DNA of 40,101 bases from an uncultured Clostridium sp. (GCA_900553695.1 USEM01000009.1:1-40101); one strand, 5' to 3'; positions 1 through 8,798 are shown, numbered from the stretch's first letter. Numbers and translations are program-made. Notes: generated by a model from the letters alone, not told the origin.

Positions 1-53
1 TTTGTAGTTGATGTTTTTCTACCTTTTCTTACTAATTGATTAATTGTTGGCAC
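1..53 (-). CDS. rpsL: 30S ribosomal protein S12, N-terminal fragment (cut by window edge)
   Basis: The minus strand from 53 down to the window edge reads MPTINQLVRKGRKTSTT, the invariant start of ribosomal protein S12, which shapes the decoding centre of the 30S subunit. The start codon is GTG at 53-51, preceded by a strong AGGAGGTG ribosome binding site. Only 17 codons are present; the rest lies outside the window. A promoter (94-123) sits just upstream, so rpsL probably opens a new transcript, as in the common rpsL-rpsG-fusA-tuf operon; that is known family context and cannot be seen here. Confidence 0.93.
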   Translation of the reverse strand, partial: MPTINQLVRKGRKTSTT

Positions 54-93
54 TTTTTATTTCACCTCCTGAAAATAAACATTAACGCTATAT

Positions 94-123
94 ATTATAC
101 CACCTATATATTGGAAACGTCAA
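94..123 (-). promoter_or_regulatory. Promoter of rpsL
   Basis: On the minus strand a -35 box TTGACG (118-123) and a -10 box TATAAT (94-99) are separated by 18 bases. This is a good sigma-A-type promoter, 41 bases upstream of the rpsL GTG start. Confidence 0.8.
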
Positions 124-143
124 CACTTTTTGTTAAAATTTTC

Positions 144-176
144 AAAAAAACAAGAGTTAATAAAATAGCTCCTGTT
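144..176 (-). terminator. Rho-independent terminator after queA
   Basis: Minus-strand AACAGGAG and CTCTTGTT (169-176 and 149-156) pair, with one G-U pair, around a 12-base loop, and a run of T follows (144-150). It lies directly between the queA stop and the rpsL promoter. Confidence 0.75.
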
Positions 177-186
177 TCTTTTTTTA

Positions 187-1218
187 TTATAATATTAACA
201 TTGCATCCCCAAAGCTAAAAAATCTATATTTTTCCTCAACTGCTTTGTTATATGCTTCCATTATGAATTCTTTTGTTGCTAAGCTTGAAACAAGCATTAT
301 TAATGTAGATTCTGGTAAATGGAAATTAGTTATTAGGCAATCTATACATTTGAATTTGTAACCCGGATATATAAATATGCTTGTGTCTCCTTCTGTTGGC
401 TCGACTTCTCCATTATCCTTTGCTATAGATTCAAGCACTCTACAAGATGTTGTACCAACTGCTATTATTCTGTGTCCTTCTCTTTTTGCTTTATTTATTT
501 TATCTACATCTTTTTGTTTTATGTAATAATGTTCAGAATGCATATGATGTTCTTCAATATTTTCTACTTTTACTGGTCTAAATGTTCCTATTCCTACATG
601 TAATGTTACATTGGCTATTTCTATGCCTTTTTCTTTTATCTTTTCTAAAAGTTCTTCTGTAAAGTGTAACCCTGCTGTTGGTGCTGCTGCTGATCCATCA
701 TATTTTGCATATACTGTTTGATATCTATCTTTATCTTTTAGTCTTTCTGTTATGTATGGTGGTAAAGGCATTAAACCTATTTTGTCTAGTATCTCATTAA
801 AAATTCCATCATATTCAAAATGAACTAGTCTATCTCCATTTTCCATTACTTCAAGAATTTCTGCATGTAGCAAGCCATCTCCGAAATCGACTTTTACACC
901 TTCTCTTAATTTTTTGCCTGGTCTTACCATTACTTCCCAATTATCATTTTCTAATTGTTTTAATAGTAAAAACTCTACTAGTTTTTCAGAAGTTTTACCT
1001 ACAATTTTTCCATATAGTCTTGCTGGTATTACTTTTGTGTTGTTTCTTACTAGGCAGTCGCCTGGTTCTAAATAATCAATTACATCTTTAAATGTTTTAT
1101 CCTCAATTTGTTTTGTGTCTCTATGCAATACCATAAGTCTAGATTCATCTCGTTTTTCCATTGGATGTTGTGCTATTAGTTCTTTTGGTAAGTCATAGTT
1201 AAAATCCGATACTTTCAT
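187..1218 (-). CDS. queA: S-adenosylmethionine:tRNA ribosyltransferase-isomerase QueA
   Basis: QueA transfers and isomerises the ribosyl part of S-adenosylmethionine onto preQ1 at position 34 of tRNAs with GUN anticodons, giving epoxyqueuosine. The protein has 343 residues, the usual length. It shows the family start (VSDFNYDLPKELIAQHP), the LPPYI segment near residue 153 and the DGSAAAPTAGLHF segment near residue 175. The ATG at 1218 follows an AAGGAAGGAA ribosome binding site. It is the last gene of a minus-strand run (sugar kinase, gltX, metallopeptidase, queA), ends at a terminator, and looks intact. The tRNA-Tyr (GTA) and tRNA-His (GTG) in this window are of the type it modifies. Confidence 0.97.
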   Translation of the reverse strand: MKVSDFNYDLPKELIAQHPMEKRDESRLMVLHRDTKQIEDKTFKDVIDYLEPGDCLVRNNTKVIPARLYGKIVGKTSEKLVEFLLLKQLENDNWEVMVRPGKKLREGVKVDFGDGLLHAEILEVMENGDRLVHFEYDGIFNEILDKIGLMPLPPYITERLKDKDRYQTVYAKYDGSAAAPTAGLHFTEELLEKIKEKGIEIANVTLHVGIGTFRPVKVENIEEHHMHSEHYYIKQKDVDKINKAKREGHRIIAVGTTSCRVLESIAKDNGEVEPTEGDTSIFIYPGYKFKCIDCLITNFHLPESTLIMLVSSLATKEFIMEAYNKAVEEKYRFFSFGDAMLIL

Positions 1219-1243
1219 TTTGTTTCCTTCCTTTTTTATGTTT

Positions 1244-2578
1244 TTAAAATTTCTGTTTTATTGCATCAAATAATGTTAGTATATCCTCAAAAAGATTTTG
1301 TGGTTCTTTATTAAATTCTATATCAACAGGATAATTAAAGTTATTGCTGTTTGCTGGTTGTGTTGAATATGCTTCATCATATAATCCTACATATGTATTT
1401 GTGTTTTTATCTAATATTTCTTTTCTCATATAGTCTTTATACCATTGGTTAAGACCCTCAATTGGTTTTACAGTGTATCCGTATTTTTCATAATCGTGCA
1501 AAGCTGGAATATTATAGCCTCTTTCTATGATATTTCTTTCCAAAGTATGCAAGAATTCATGTACATACACTTCTTCAGGTGCTTGATTTGTTATTCCATA
1601 TTTATAACTATAAACATTTGCATTTTTATTTATTCTAATTAATGAATATCCAATTCCATACATATCCATGCTTCCAAGTCCTATCCAGTTATCCTTAATA
1701 GGAATTGTTAATGTCCCCGCGTCATTCTCCATTCTTGCCACGACAATTATATGATCGAAGTTTTTTTGAACTGCTGTTTTATATACCAAATCTTTTACGT
1801 CACTGTAATCGAAATAATAGCCATGTTCTTCAGAATAAGATGCTCTAGTTACTGGTTCATCAATCTCAATCATTTCATAATTAATGTTTAATTTCTTGTT
1901 TGAAAAAGTATAACAAGTATCTTTGTATCTCGCTAAATTTAATCTGATATTTTCAATGTCTTCTAAATTTGTTTTAAATGAGTATTCTTTTCCATCAATA
2001 GTTACATCTACATTTTTAATTATGAAGCAACCAATGTTCCAATCTGTATCTGTCCTTTTGGTTCCTTTTTCTACTTTTAAATCTGTAAACCAAGCTTTTC
2101 CGGTACAATTTGCATTGTTTCCACCAAGTCTAAAGCTTATTTTAACCTTATCTCTGTTTTTAGAATTAAACATGTATTCCATTTTTTGCCAGTCATTTGT
2201 GCCTTTAATTGGTTCTGAGTATTCTGTAGTATCTAATATTCCTATTACAGCTCCCCCATCCTCATGTTCATTCTCGCATACTACATTTTCAGTTTTCACC
2301 ATACATGAAATTCTATATGGAGTGTTAGGTTCAACTTCAATTTCCTTATAAAACGTTGCGTCATTAAAATTATTGTTTTCAATTTTATAACTTTTCTCTT
2401 TTGAAGTTGTTATCTTAGAGTCTCTAGTAAACTTTGTGTCTGCATTTTTTATAACAGCTTTTTCGAATCCATTAAAATAGCTTGCTCTAAAGTAGTTGAA
2501 TGTTATGACTAGAATTATTAATAATACTATTGTCAAAACAATTGACGCAATAGATGTTCTTCCGCTTTGTTTTTTCAT
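1244..2578 (-). CDS. Secreted or membrane-anchored zinc metallopeptidase-like protein with pilin-like N-terminus
   Basis: I do not recognise a named family for the whole protein (444 residues). The start carries a short basic stretch and one hydrophobic helix (about residues 8-31, SIASIVLTIVLLIILV), similar to the pilin-like N-termini of other genes in this window. A segment around residues 60-170 (KIENNNFNDATFYKEIEVEPN onward in outline, ending KAWFTDLKVEKG) resembles a carbohydrate-binding-module-like beta-sandwich. Near residue 338 is HEFLH, the HExxH zinc site of metallopeptidases. A longer TTG start at 2593 is rejected, because the ribosome binding site GGAGGA lies inside that extension and is correctly spaced for the ATG at 2578. 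That ATG overlaps the gltX stop (TAATG), which implies translational coupling. The substrate is unknown. Confidence 0.7.
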   Translation of the reverse strand: MKKQSGRTSIASIVLTIVLLIILVITFNYFRASYFNGFEKAVIKNADTKFTRDSKITTSKEKSYKIENNNFNDATFYKEIEVEPNTPYRISCMVKTENVVCENEHEDGGAVIGILDTTEYSEPIKGTNDWQKMEYMFNSKNRDKVKISFRLGGNNANCTGKAWFTDLKVEKGTKRTDTDWNIGCFIIKNVDVTIDGKEYSFKTNLEDIENIRLNLARYKDTCYTFSNKKLNINYEMIEIDEPVTRASYSEEHGYYFDYSDVKDLVYKTAVQKNFDHIIVVARMENDAGTLTIPIKDNWIGLGSMDMYGIGYSLIRINKNANVYSYKYGITNQAPEEVYVHEFLHTLERNIIERGYNIPALHDYEKYGYTVKPIEGLNQWYKDYMRKEILDKNTNTYVGLYDEAYSTQPANSNNFNYPVDIEFNKEPQNLFEDILTLFDAIKQKF

Positions 2579-4239
2579 TAGTTTCCTCCACAAATTTTAT
2601 TTATTCTTTTTTCAATTCTATCTTTTCCAAGTATTTGCATAATTTCATAAAGATCTGGTGTGTTGTGTCTTCCTGTTAGCGCAACTCTTATTACTGTGCT
2701 TATATCTCCTACATGTCCTTTATAATTTTCAGGATTTGCTTTGTATTCTTTAACTTCTCTTGCATATCCTCTTTCTTCTGCTAAATCTTTCATTTTATCA
2801 AACCATGTTTGTTTATCATCATTTATATCAAAGTGTTTTGTTAAATAGCTTGATAAGATTTCTTTAATTTCTTCTTTGTCTGTAATGTTTTGGAATTCGT
2901 ATTCTGTGTTTTTATCAAATACTTCATCATACATATACTCAATTGAATGCTTTATTTCAGCCCATTTAGAAATATCTTTTCTAGGTTTGTTTCCGCCTCT
3001 TTCAATGTTTAGTATTTTCATTGCATATTCTTTGTCTTCTGTAAGCATTTTAACAAGTTCTTCATCATATCTTTTTGCCCACTTTAATGCTTCCTCATAT
3101 ATTTTTTCTGCTGTGAACTTTGATATTACATTTTTTGAAACATCAAGTAATTTTACCATATCAAATACGGCACCACTAACGCTCATTTTATTTAGTTCAA
3201 GTTTGAATTCACTAATATCTGCATCTTTATTGGCTCTTCTCCATGGTTCAAAGCTAGAATTTGCAATATTTAGTAGATACTCTACAACAGCTTCTTCTGG
3301 AATGCCCTCCTCATGGTAATAGCTTACTGCTGCTTCTGGATCTTTTCTTTTACTAATTTTTCTCTTACTTCCATTTTCGTCTTTCATTATTGTTGCAGTA
3401 TGTGCATACTTAGGTGGTTTAAAACCTAAAGCTTTAAATAGTTCTAGGTGTAGTGGTATTGATGATACCCATTCGTCTCCACGTATTACATGTGTTGTCC
3501 TCATAAGATGGTCATCTACAGCATGTGCAAAATGGTATGTTGGTAAACCATCTGCTTTTATTATTACTATGTCTTGGTCGTTTTCTGGGAATTCTATGTT
3601 TCCTTTTATAACATCTTTATGTTTAATTTTTCTATCTTCTCTTCCTTGAGATTTGAATCTTATAATGTATTTTTCTCCGTTTTTGATTTTTTTTGCTGCT
3701 TCATCTATTGGAAGTGTTCTATATTTTGCCCAAACTCCATAGTATCCTGTTCTAATTTTTGCATTTTCTTGCTTTGCTCTTATTTCTTCTAATTCCTCTG
3801 GTGTGCAAAAGCATGGATATGCTAGTCCTCTTTTTATTAAAGATTTTGCATAAGCTTGGTAAATATCCTTTCTCTCGCTTTGTTTATATGGTCCATAATT
3901 TCCTTTTTCTTCGTTTTCTCCAACCATTCCTTCATCAGGGTTTATTCCAAAGTCTTTTAAACTATTTACAATTTGTGCTGTACCATTTTCAATTTCTCTC
4001 TTTTGGTCTGTATCTTCAATTCTTAATATGAAAACACCATTTGATTGCTGAGCTAATTTTCTATCTATTATTGCTCCAAATAGTCCACCAATATGCACAA
4101 ATCCTGTTGGGCTTGGCGCAAAACGTGTTACCATTGCTCCTTCTGGTAAATTTCTTTCTGGGTATTTCTCCTCATAATATTCTATTTCCTTTGCATTTGG
4201 AAATATTAAATCTGCTAACTCATTATAGTCCATATTCAT
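2578..4239 (-). CDS. gltX: Glutamyl-tRNA synthetase
   Basis: A class I aminoacyl-tRNA synthetase that charges tRNA-Glu (and tRNA-Gln if the amidotransferase route is used, which cannot be seen here). The protein has 553 residues. The N-terminal Rossmann signature is RFAPSPTGFVHIGG (residues 39-52), with HIGG in place of HIGH. The KMSKS-type loop is KRKISKRKD near residue 263. The length fits the longer clostridial GltX subgroup. The ATG at 4239 has AAGGA seven bases upstream and overlaps the end of the sugar-kinase gene by 17 bases; its stop overlaps the next start. No missing motif is seen. Confidence 0.95.
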   Translation of the reverse strand: MNMDYNELADLIFPNAKEIEYYEEKYPERNLPEGAMVTRFAPSPTGFVHIGGLFGAIIDRKLAQQSNGVFILRIEDTDQKREIENGTAQIVNSLKDFGINPDEGMVGENEEKGNYGPYKQSERKDIYQAYAKSLIKRGLAYPCFCTPEELEEIRAKQENAKIRTGYYGVWAKYRTLPIDEAAKKIKNGEKYIIRFKSQGREDRKIKHKDVIKGNIEFPENDQDIVIIKADGLPTYHFAHAVDDHLMRTTHVIRGDEWVSSIPLHLELFKALGFKPPKYAHTATIMKDENGSKRKISKRKDPEAAVSYYHEEGIPEEAVVEYLLNIANSSFEPWRRANKDADISEFKLELNKMSVSGAVFDMVKLLDVSKNVISKFTAEKIYEEALKWAKRYDEELVKMLTEDKEYAMKILNIERGGNKPRKDISKWAEIKHSIEYMYDEVFDKNTEYEFQNITDKEEIKEILSSYLTKHFDINDDKQTWFDKMKDLAEERGYAREVKEYKANPENYKGHVGDISTVIRVALTGRHNTPDLYEIMQILGKDRIEKRINKICGGN

Positions 4240-5311
4240 TTATCATTCCTTTCATATTTTCTTCATTTTCTTCCATTTGTCTTAGTATTTCGGCTTGTGC
4301 CTTTGCCCTTACTAAGTTATGGTCTTGAATATCTTTATCCACTGAAAAGTATATATCACCATTTAAGTAATCTGCTAAAAACCTTATTGCATTTTCGTAT
4401 GTCATCATCCATGCTCCTAATGGTAATAAATCTTTTTCCTCTTTTGTTATAGATTGCCCTGCCGTTTCTAAGAAGCCTTCTGTATATGCTTTAAAGCGTT
4501 CCATATCTACATGTATTTTAGATAAATCTTGTTCATCTTCCGCTGCAACTGTAACCCCTGTTCTTATACCTTCTCCAAAATCATAAACTACAGAACCTGG
4601 CATTATTGTATCTAAATCAATTAAGGCTACATATGTGTCTTTATCTTTATCCATCAAGATGTTGCTAAGTTTTGTATCATTATGTGTTACTCTTAATGGT
4701 ATTGTATGATTTTCAAGTTTATCTGTTATTTCGTTTGTTTTATCAATTCTTTTTTTATCAGTCAAAAAATTTATGCATTTGCTAGCTTTTTCAAATCTAT
4801 CTTTTCTTTGTTCTCTGTTTATGTTACTCTCTAATGCATCCCTTAATTGGCTTACTCTGTTTGGAGTGTAATGAAACTTAGGGATTATTTCATAAAGGCT
4901 TTCAGCATTAAATCCGTCTAGCTCATTTTGAAAATCTCCTATAGCTTTTCCTGCTTCTTTTAAAATTTTTAAGCTTTCTGTTGAAATAAATGTTTTGGTG
5001 TTCTCTATGTACTCTTGCATTCTCCAATTATTGTTATATATATAGTTTCCTGATTTTGTTTTTATAAATTTTAATGTTTTGCAATTTCCTTTTTTTCTAA
5101 TAAAATCTGTTACGTTTTCAATGTTATTCATTAATTCTGTAATGTTTGGGAATACATTTGTATTAACATATTGTAAAATATATTTTTCTCCTGTATCACA
5201 TTTTACCAAATATGTTTTATTAATGTGACCACTATCTATAATAGAAATTTCTGTTGGTTTACTATTAATCTCGAAATTCTTTGCAATTTCAAATAATTCA
5301 CTATTTTCCAT
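4223..5311 (-). CDS. NahK-like N-acetylhexosamine 1-kinase family phosphotransferase
   Basis: An aminoglycoside-phosphotransferase-fold kinase of 362 residues. It has DSGHINKTYLV near residue 27 (nucleotide loop), VTHNDTKLSNILMD (catalytic loop) and the metal motif ALIDLDTIMPGS followed by YDFGEGIR. These segments match the N-acetylhexosamine 1-kinase family typified by bifidobacterial NahK, which phosphorylates GlcNAc or GalNAc at C1 to salvage them for nucleotide sugars. The exact sugar is inferred from family resemblance only. A longer TTG start at 5341 is possible, but ATG at 5311 has a well-spaced AAAGGAT, clears the upstream gene, and is preferred. It lies between a small membrane-protein gene and gltX, probably in one operon. 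Confidence 0.8.
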   Translation of the reverse strand: MENSELFEIAKNFEINSKPTEISIIDSGHINKTYLVKCDTGEKYILQYVNTNVFPNITELMNNIENVTDFIRKKGNCKTLKFIKTKSGNYIYNNNWRMQEYIENTKTFISTESLKILKEAGKAIGDFQNELDGFNAESLYEIIPKFHYTPNRVSQLRDALESNINREQRKDRFEKASKCINFLTDKKRIDKTNEITDKLENHTIPLRVTHNDTKLSNILMDKDKDTYVALIDLDTIMPGSVVYDFGEGIRTGVTVAAEDEQDLSKIHVDMERFKAYTEGFLETAGQSITKEEKDLLPLGAWMMTYENAIRFLADYLNGDIYFSVDKDIQDHNLVRAKAQAEILRQMEENEENMKGMINEYGL

Positions 5312-5333
5312 AAATCTTATCCTTTCTGGTATT

Positions 5334-5516
5334 TTAAGCAAAAAACACTAAAAGACCTCCTACAATGCTTAATATAAACCCTACAACTTTAAGGCCTAGT
5401 GTTGCACTATTCTGGTCACTAAAACTAAAAAAACGTTTTGCAAAATCTCGTGCATCATATATTAATATAATACCTAGCATAATAACTACTATTCCAATTA
5501 TTGCGATTGTTTTCAT
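5334..5516 (-). CDS. Small two-helix membrane protein
   Basis: A 60-residue hypothetical protein with two hydrophobic segments (about residues 3-20, IAIIGIVVIMLGIILIY, and 41-59, VVGFILSIVGGLLVFFA) separated by a charged, aromatic stretch. An AAAGGAG ribosome binding site lies just upstream of the ATG, supporting a real gene. It heads the minus run ending in queA, with 22 bases to the kinase gene. I do not recognise the family, and no function can be inferred beyond membrane location. Confidence 0.65.
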   Translation of the reverse strand: MKTIAIIGIVVIMLGIILIYDARDFAKRFFSFSDQNSATLGLKVVGFILSIVGGLLVFFA

Positions 5517-5614
5517 ATATATAGCTCCTTTATAAATTCACTTTAGAATTATATCATATATTTGAATGTTTTTGTAGATTTTATGTGAATTTTTGTAAAA
5601 ATTATTACACAGCA

Positions 5615-5641
5615 TAAAAAAGAGTACCATGCAAGGTACTC
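5615..5641 (-). terminator. Rho-independent terminator after pilin-like gene
   Basis: GAGTACC (5622-5628) pairs with GGTACTC (5635-5641) around a six-base loop. On the minus strand the hairpin is followed by a run of six T (5616-5621). It sits 13 bases after the stop of the gene at 5655-6716. Confidence 0.85.
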
Positions 5642-5654
5642 CTCATAAGTTTTA

Positions 5655-6716
5655 TTAGTAGCTAAGTGTGTAACCATTTGTTGCATGATAAGATAACTTT
5701 ATATTAGATTTTAGGTAAACAACCGGACGGACACCGCTAAAGAGAGTGCTAGAGCCACCACTACCGTCATATAAATACTCGTTGCTAGACTCACCTAAAT
5801 TACTTACATAGTAATAAACAAAACCAGCGGCATTGTAAATATAAGTCGAAGCTAACCAATAGTTTTTATCTGCATTACTTACTGAATTTGGTAAAGTTTG
5901 GCTTCCCCCATAGGTATCATTTTCTACATTTATTTTATATCCTAGGTCTTCCATCTTAAAGCTTCGTCCTCCACTATCATTAAATTTTGTCGTATCTGCA
6001 TATTTACCTTTTCCATATACTGTGCTTATCTTATTTAATTCATCTATGAAATTATCATACCCTGTTTGTCCCTGTAGTCTTAAATAGTTAAAGCCGTCAT
6101 ATATATATCCTCCACTTGTTGGCTGCACTATATTTTTTGTTGTTATTTTTATTTGTCCATTTTCTTCGCCTAACACTATCCATTTTATTCCACTATTATT
6201 TACCACTGAATATGTTGCATCTGCATCACTACTATCTGTACTGCCTCTTGTAGCTTTCGTTGACGTATAGCTTGAAGTTACTGTACCTCCGCTTTCGCTT
6301 ACATATTCATGGTAATTTATATTTGCTCCTATTACCATCTCTACTCCACATACTATACATTTTTCATCTACATAATTGTGTCCAGTAGTTGGTATCTCAG
6401 TCTCCATTGTTTTACCACAGTTTTCGCATTCTCTTACTTTTTTTCCTGGAGTTATACAAGTTGGTTCAAGAATTGTTCTTTCCTCTCCCCATATATGAGA
6501 ACAGATATCAACTTCCATCTGTTCCCAATCATTCTGCCCTTTTTCTATTGTATTGCCTTCGCTTGAAATTTTTTCATCTGTCATTTTTGCTGTTTTTCGT
6601 GCTTTTCCAAAAAAATCTCCTCTAAGTACAATTCCTAAACTTGTTCCAAGTAGGATTAATAACAAAATAACTGTTATTATTAGTGCAATTAAAGTTATTC
6701 CCTTTTGTTTTTGCAT
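5655..6716 (-). CDS. Pilin-like secreted protein with cysteine-pair domain and C-terminal DUF6273-like domain
   Basis: A protein of 353 residues. Residues 5-27 (KGITLIALIITVILLLILLG) look like a type IV prepilin signal: basic start, glycine, then a hydrophobic helix, though the usual glutamate at +5 is alanine. Residues about 70-125 hold CxxC pairs (CENCGK, CIVCGV) interleaved with histidines, like small cysteine-rich surface repeats or a zinc ribbon. The C-terminal part, with WLAST, a run of tyrosines and GVRPVVYLKS, resembles the DUF6273 family of extracellular domains. The ATG at 6716 follows AAAGGAG. Probably exported and surface-displayed; function unknown. It is one of four genes here with this kind of N-terminus. 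Confidence 0.75.
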   Translation of the reverse strand: MQKQKGITLIALIITVILLLILLGTSLGIVLRGDFFGKARKTAKMTDEKISSEGNTIEKGQNDWEQMEVDICSHIWGEERTILEPTCITPGKKVRECENCGKTMETEIPTTGHNYVDEKCIVCGVEMVIGANINYHEYVSESGGTVTSSYTSTKATRGSTDSSDADATYSVVNNSGIKWIVLGEENGQIKITTKNIVQPTSGGYIYDGFNYLRLQGQTGYDNFIDELNKISTVYGKGKYADTTKFNDSGGRSFKMEDLGYKINVENDTYGGSQTLPNSVSNADKNYWLASTYIYNAAGFVYYYVSNLGESSNEYLYDGSGGSSTLFSGVRPVVYLKSNIKLSYHATNGYTLSY

Positions 6717-6833
6717 AATTCTTCTCCTTTGTATTCTAAAATATATATTTATTTAAAATAATTTTATAATAAAAAACAACAAAAAACAACACTTTTTTTA
6801 ATTTGTAACAAAAATGTAATATTTAAATTGAAT

Positions 6834-6862
6834 TTTACAAAAAATTTTGGTTAGTATATAGA
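6834..6862 (+). promoter_or_regulatory. Putative promoter of the lipoprotein-dacF unit
   Basis: Plus strand -35-like TTTACA (6834-6839) and -10-like TATAGA (6857-6862) with a 17-base spacer, 28 bases before the TTG start. Both boxes deviate from consensus, so confidence is moderate. Confidence 0.5.
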
Positions 6863-6889
6863 TATGATTATTTTTAGGAGGTTGAAATT

Positions 6890-7501
6890 TTGAAAATTAT
6901 TTTTGTATTAGTTATGCTTACGTTCTTTCTTACTGGCTGTAGTAATCAAAGTACTAAAGAACCTGATAATGTAGGAAATTATAGCATTCAAAATTTATCA
7001 CTTTCTAAAGAAAACTCTAAGCCACAAAATGCTGAGCTAATTGAAACAGACCTTGCTACGTTTAGTACAAAAATTTCTCAACCAGACCCAAACAGGCAAA
7101 CCAATATTACTCTTACATGCCAAGCCTTAAATGGTACCATTGTAAAAATGGGAGAAACTTTTTCTTTTTGTAATACTTTAGGGCCTGCAAAGCCTGAGGA
7201 TGGCTACTTAAAAGCCGATACTTTCGATAGCGATGGAAATACTATAAAAGCATATGGTGGCGGAAAATGCCAGGTAAGTACTACATTGTATAATGCTGTT
7301 TTAGCATGCTCTGGTTTAACTGTTGTTGAAAGACATGAACATAGTGGAGAAGTTTATTATGTGCCTGAAGGTAAAGATGCCTGTGTTGCTTATGGTTCAT
7401 GTGATTTTAAATTTAGAAATGATAATAATTTCGATATAAAAATGTATTCCACAAATACACCAGATAATATAGATGTGAAGATTGTTAAAATATCTTCATA
7501 A
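6890..7501 (+). CDS. VanW-domain lipoprotein
   Basis: A protein of 203 residues. It has a lipoprotein signal peptide whose lipobox FLTGC puts the lipidated cysteine at residue 17. The mature part matches the VanW family: NITLTCQALNGTIVKMGETFSF, GGKCQVSTTLYNAVL and ERHEHS are typical segments. VanW proteins sit at the cell surface near peptidoglycan enzymes and their biochemical role is not established. The start is TTG, supported by AGGAGG eight bases upstream; no ATG fits. The DD-carboxypeptidase gene follows 41 bases later on the same strand, consistent with a cell-wall operon. Confidence 0.88.
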   Translation: MKIIFVLVMLTFFLTGCSNQSTKEPDNVGNYSIQNLSLSKENSKPQNAELIETDLATFSTKISQPDPNRQTNITLTCQALNGTIVKMGETFSFCNTLGPAKPEDGYLKADTFDSDGNTIKAYGGGKCQVSTTLYNAVLACSGLTVVERHEHSGEVYYVPEGKDACVAYGSCDFKFRNDNNFDIKMYSTNTPDNIDVKIVKISS

Positions 7502-7542
7502 AACCTTTAACTTCTTCATACACTTATTGTATGGAGGAGTTT

Positions 7543-8766
7543 ATGAAAAAATTTACATATTTTTTGATTTTTATTTTATTTTTTTCTTTTATATCACCAG
7601 TATTCGCATCTGATAGCATATATGTGTGGTCTGACAGCTCTATGCCAGAAGCTATCTCTACATCAGTTAGTGTTGGAGAAAAAGAAGGCAACTTTTTAAA
7701 TCTAACTTGTGGAAGTGCTGTACTTATGGAGCAATCTACTGGCACTATTCTTTATGAACACAATAGCCATGAACAGCTAAGACCTGCAAGTGTTACAAAA
7801 GTTATGACAATTCTACTTATTATGGAAGCACTAGATAGTGGCACAATATCACTTGAAGATAAAGTTTCATGTTCAGAAGAAGCCTCAAAAATGGGTGGCT
7901 CACAAATTTGGCTAGATACCACAGAAACTTTAACTGTAAATGAAATGCTAAAGGCAATATGTGTAGTTTCAGCGAATGATGCTTCAGTTGCAATGGCAGA
8001 ACATATTGCAGGTTCACAAGAGCTATTTGTTGAAAGAATGAACAAACGTGCCAAAGAGCTTGGAATGAATGATACATGTTTTAAAAATTGCCATGGCTTA
8101 GATGAAGATGGGCATGTAACCTCTAGTTTTGATATAGCACTAATGTCTAGAGAACTTATGGTAAATCACCCAGCTATTACAAACTATACAACAATTTGGA
8201 TGGATAGCTTACGAGATCGGAAAATCTGAACTTGTAAACACCAACAAATTATTAAGAAACTATGAAGGCTGTACAGGGCTAAAAACAGGTTCAACCTCCA
8301 CTGCTCTATTTAATCTATCTGCAACTGCAACAAGAAATAACCTCTCTTTAATTGCCGTTGTAATGCGTGGAGAAACAAGCGCTATTCGTTTTGCAGAAGC
8401 TAAAAAACTTTTAGATTATGGTTTTAGCAATTTTGAATATTTGCAATATGGTCATAAAGGCGACACTGCCAAAAACATTTTGGTAAATAAAGGAACACTA
8501 AAAAATGTTGAAGTAATCTTTGAAAACGACTGCCGGAAGTCTTATTCCAAAAGGTCAATCTGCAAACATTGTAACTACTATATCACTACCAGAAACAGTA
8601 AATGCACCTATAAATAAAGGCGACAAACTTCGGAGAAGTAATCTTTACATTAAATGACCAAACACTAGGCACAGTTAACTTAGTTGCAAATAGCACAGTT
8701 AAAAAGTTAAATATTGGTAACATGATTGGATTGATAAATGAAAAGTGGTTTTGCCTGCTAAGATAA
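7543..8766 (+). CDS. dacF: D-alanyl-D-alanine carboxypeptidase (PBP5/DacF type), readable only with three +1 shifts at CGGA
   Basis: A serine DD-carboxypeptidase trimming D-Ala from peptidoglycan stem peptides. Signal peptide at residues 1-23, SVTK active-site motif at 83-86 and SAN at 143-145. The first frame stops at 8229, before the essential KTG motif. Skipping the C of an in-frame CGGA at 8218 restores LRDGKSELVNTNKLL, with KTG at 247-249. The same event at 8534 (NDCGSLIPKG) and 8631 (GDKLGEV) restores the rest, ending EKWFCLLR at the 8764 stop. The product is 406 residues, normal for the family, with a family-like C-terminus. All three restored residues are glycines where homologues have glycine. 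A conventional caller would label this a pseudogene; the identical tetranucleotide at each break argues for recoding. ATG 7543 is preferred to 7531 because GGAGGAG precedes it. A bidirectional terminator follows. Confidence 0.85.
8218..8221 (+). promoter_or_regulatory. Recoding site 1: CGGA read as Gly in dacF
   Basis: In frame the codons are GAT CGG AAA ATC TGA, which stops after four codons. Skipping the C gives GAT GGA AAA TCT GAA, restoring the family motif LRDGKSELVNTN. The codon before the site is GAT (Asp). Confidence 0.8.
8534..8537 (+). promoter_or_regulatory. Recoding site 2: CGGA read as Gly in dacF
   Basis: The preceding codon is TGC (Cys). Skipping one C turns TGC CGG AAG into TGC GGA AGT, giving NDCGSLIPKGQSANI. 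The unshifted frame gives unrelated residues and stops at 8617. Confidence 0.78.
8631..8634 (+). promoter_or_regulatory. Recoding site 3: CGGA read as Gly in dacF
   Basis: The preceding codon is CTT (Leu). Skipping the C gives CTT GGA GAA GTA, restoring KGDKLGEVIFTL, where the glycine after a lysine-leucine pair is strongly conserved in the family. Without the skip, translation stops within nine codons. Confidence 0.8.
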
Positions 8767-8798
8767 AAATAATGGCTTAATTTAAAGCCATTATTTTT
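8765..8798. terminator. Bidirectional terminator between dacF and the toxin gene
   Basis: AAAAATAATGGCTT (8765-8778) and its exact reverse complement (8785-8798) form a 14-bp stem with a six-base loop and T runs on both strands. It lies between the convergent dacF and toxin genes and overlaps the last bases of both. Confidence 0.88.

Noticed and set aside
2579..2593. Longer TTG start for the metallopeptidase gene.
   Set aside because: It would place the ribosome binding site GGAGGA inside the coding region; the ATG at 2578 is correctly spaced behind it.
5312..5341. Longer TTG start for the NahK-like kinase, overlapping the small membrane gene.
   Set aside because: ATG 5311 has a well-placed AAAGGAT, and the NahK family start aligns near it.
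8210..8230. AGATCGGAA resembles the start of a common sequencing adapter, so the first dacF break could be contamination.
   Set aside because: Only nine bases match and coding continues in frame right after the extra C. The other four breaks do not resemble the adapter yet share CGGA.
7543..8766. dacF as an ordinary decayed pseudogene, or random sequencing errors.
   Set aside because: Errors or decay would not insert the same base before a conserved glycine GGA three times in this gene and again in mrnC and rbgA, leaving the rest intact.
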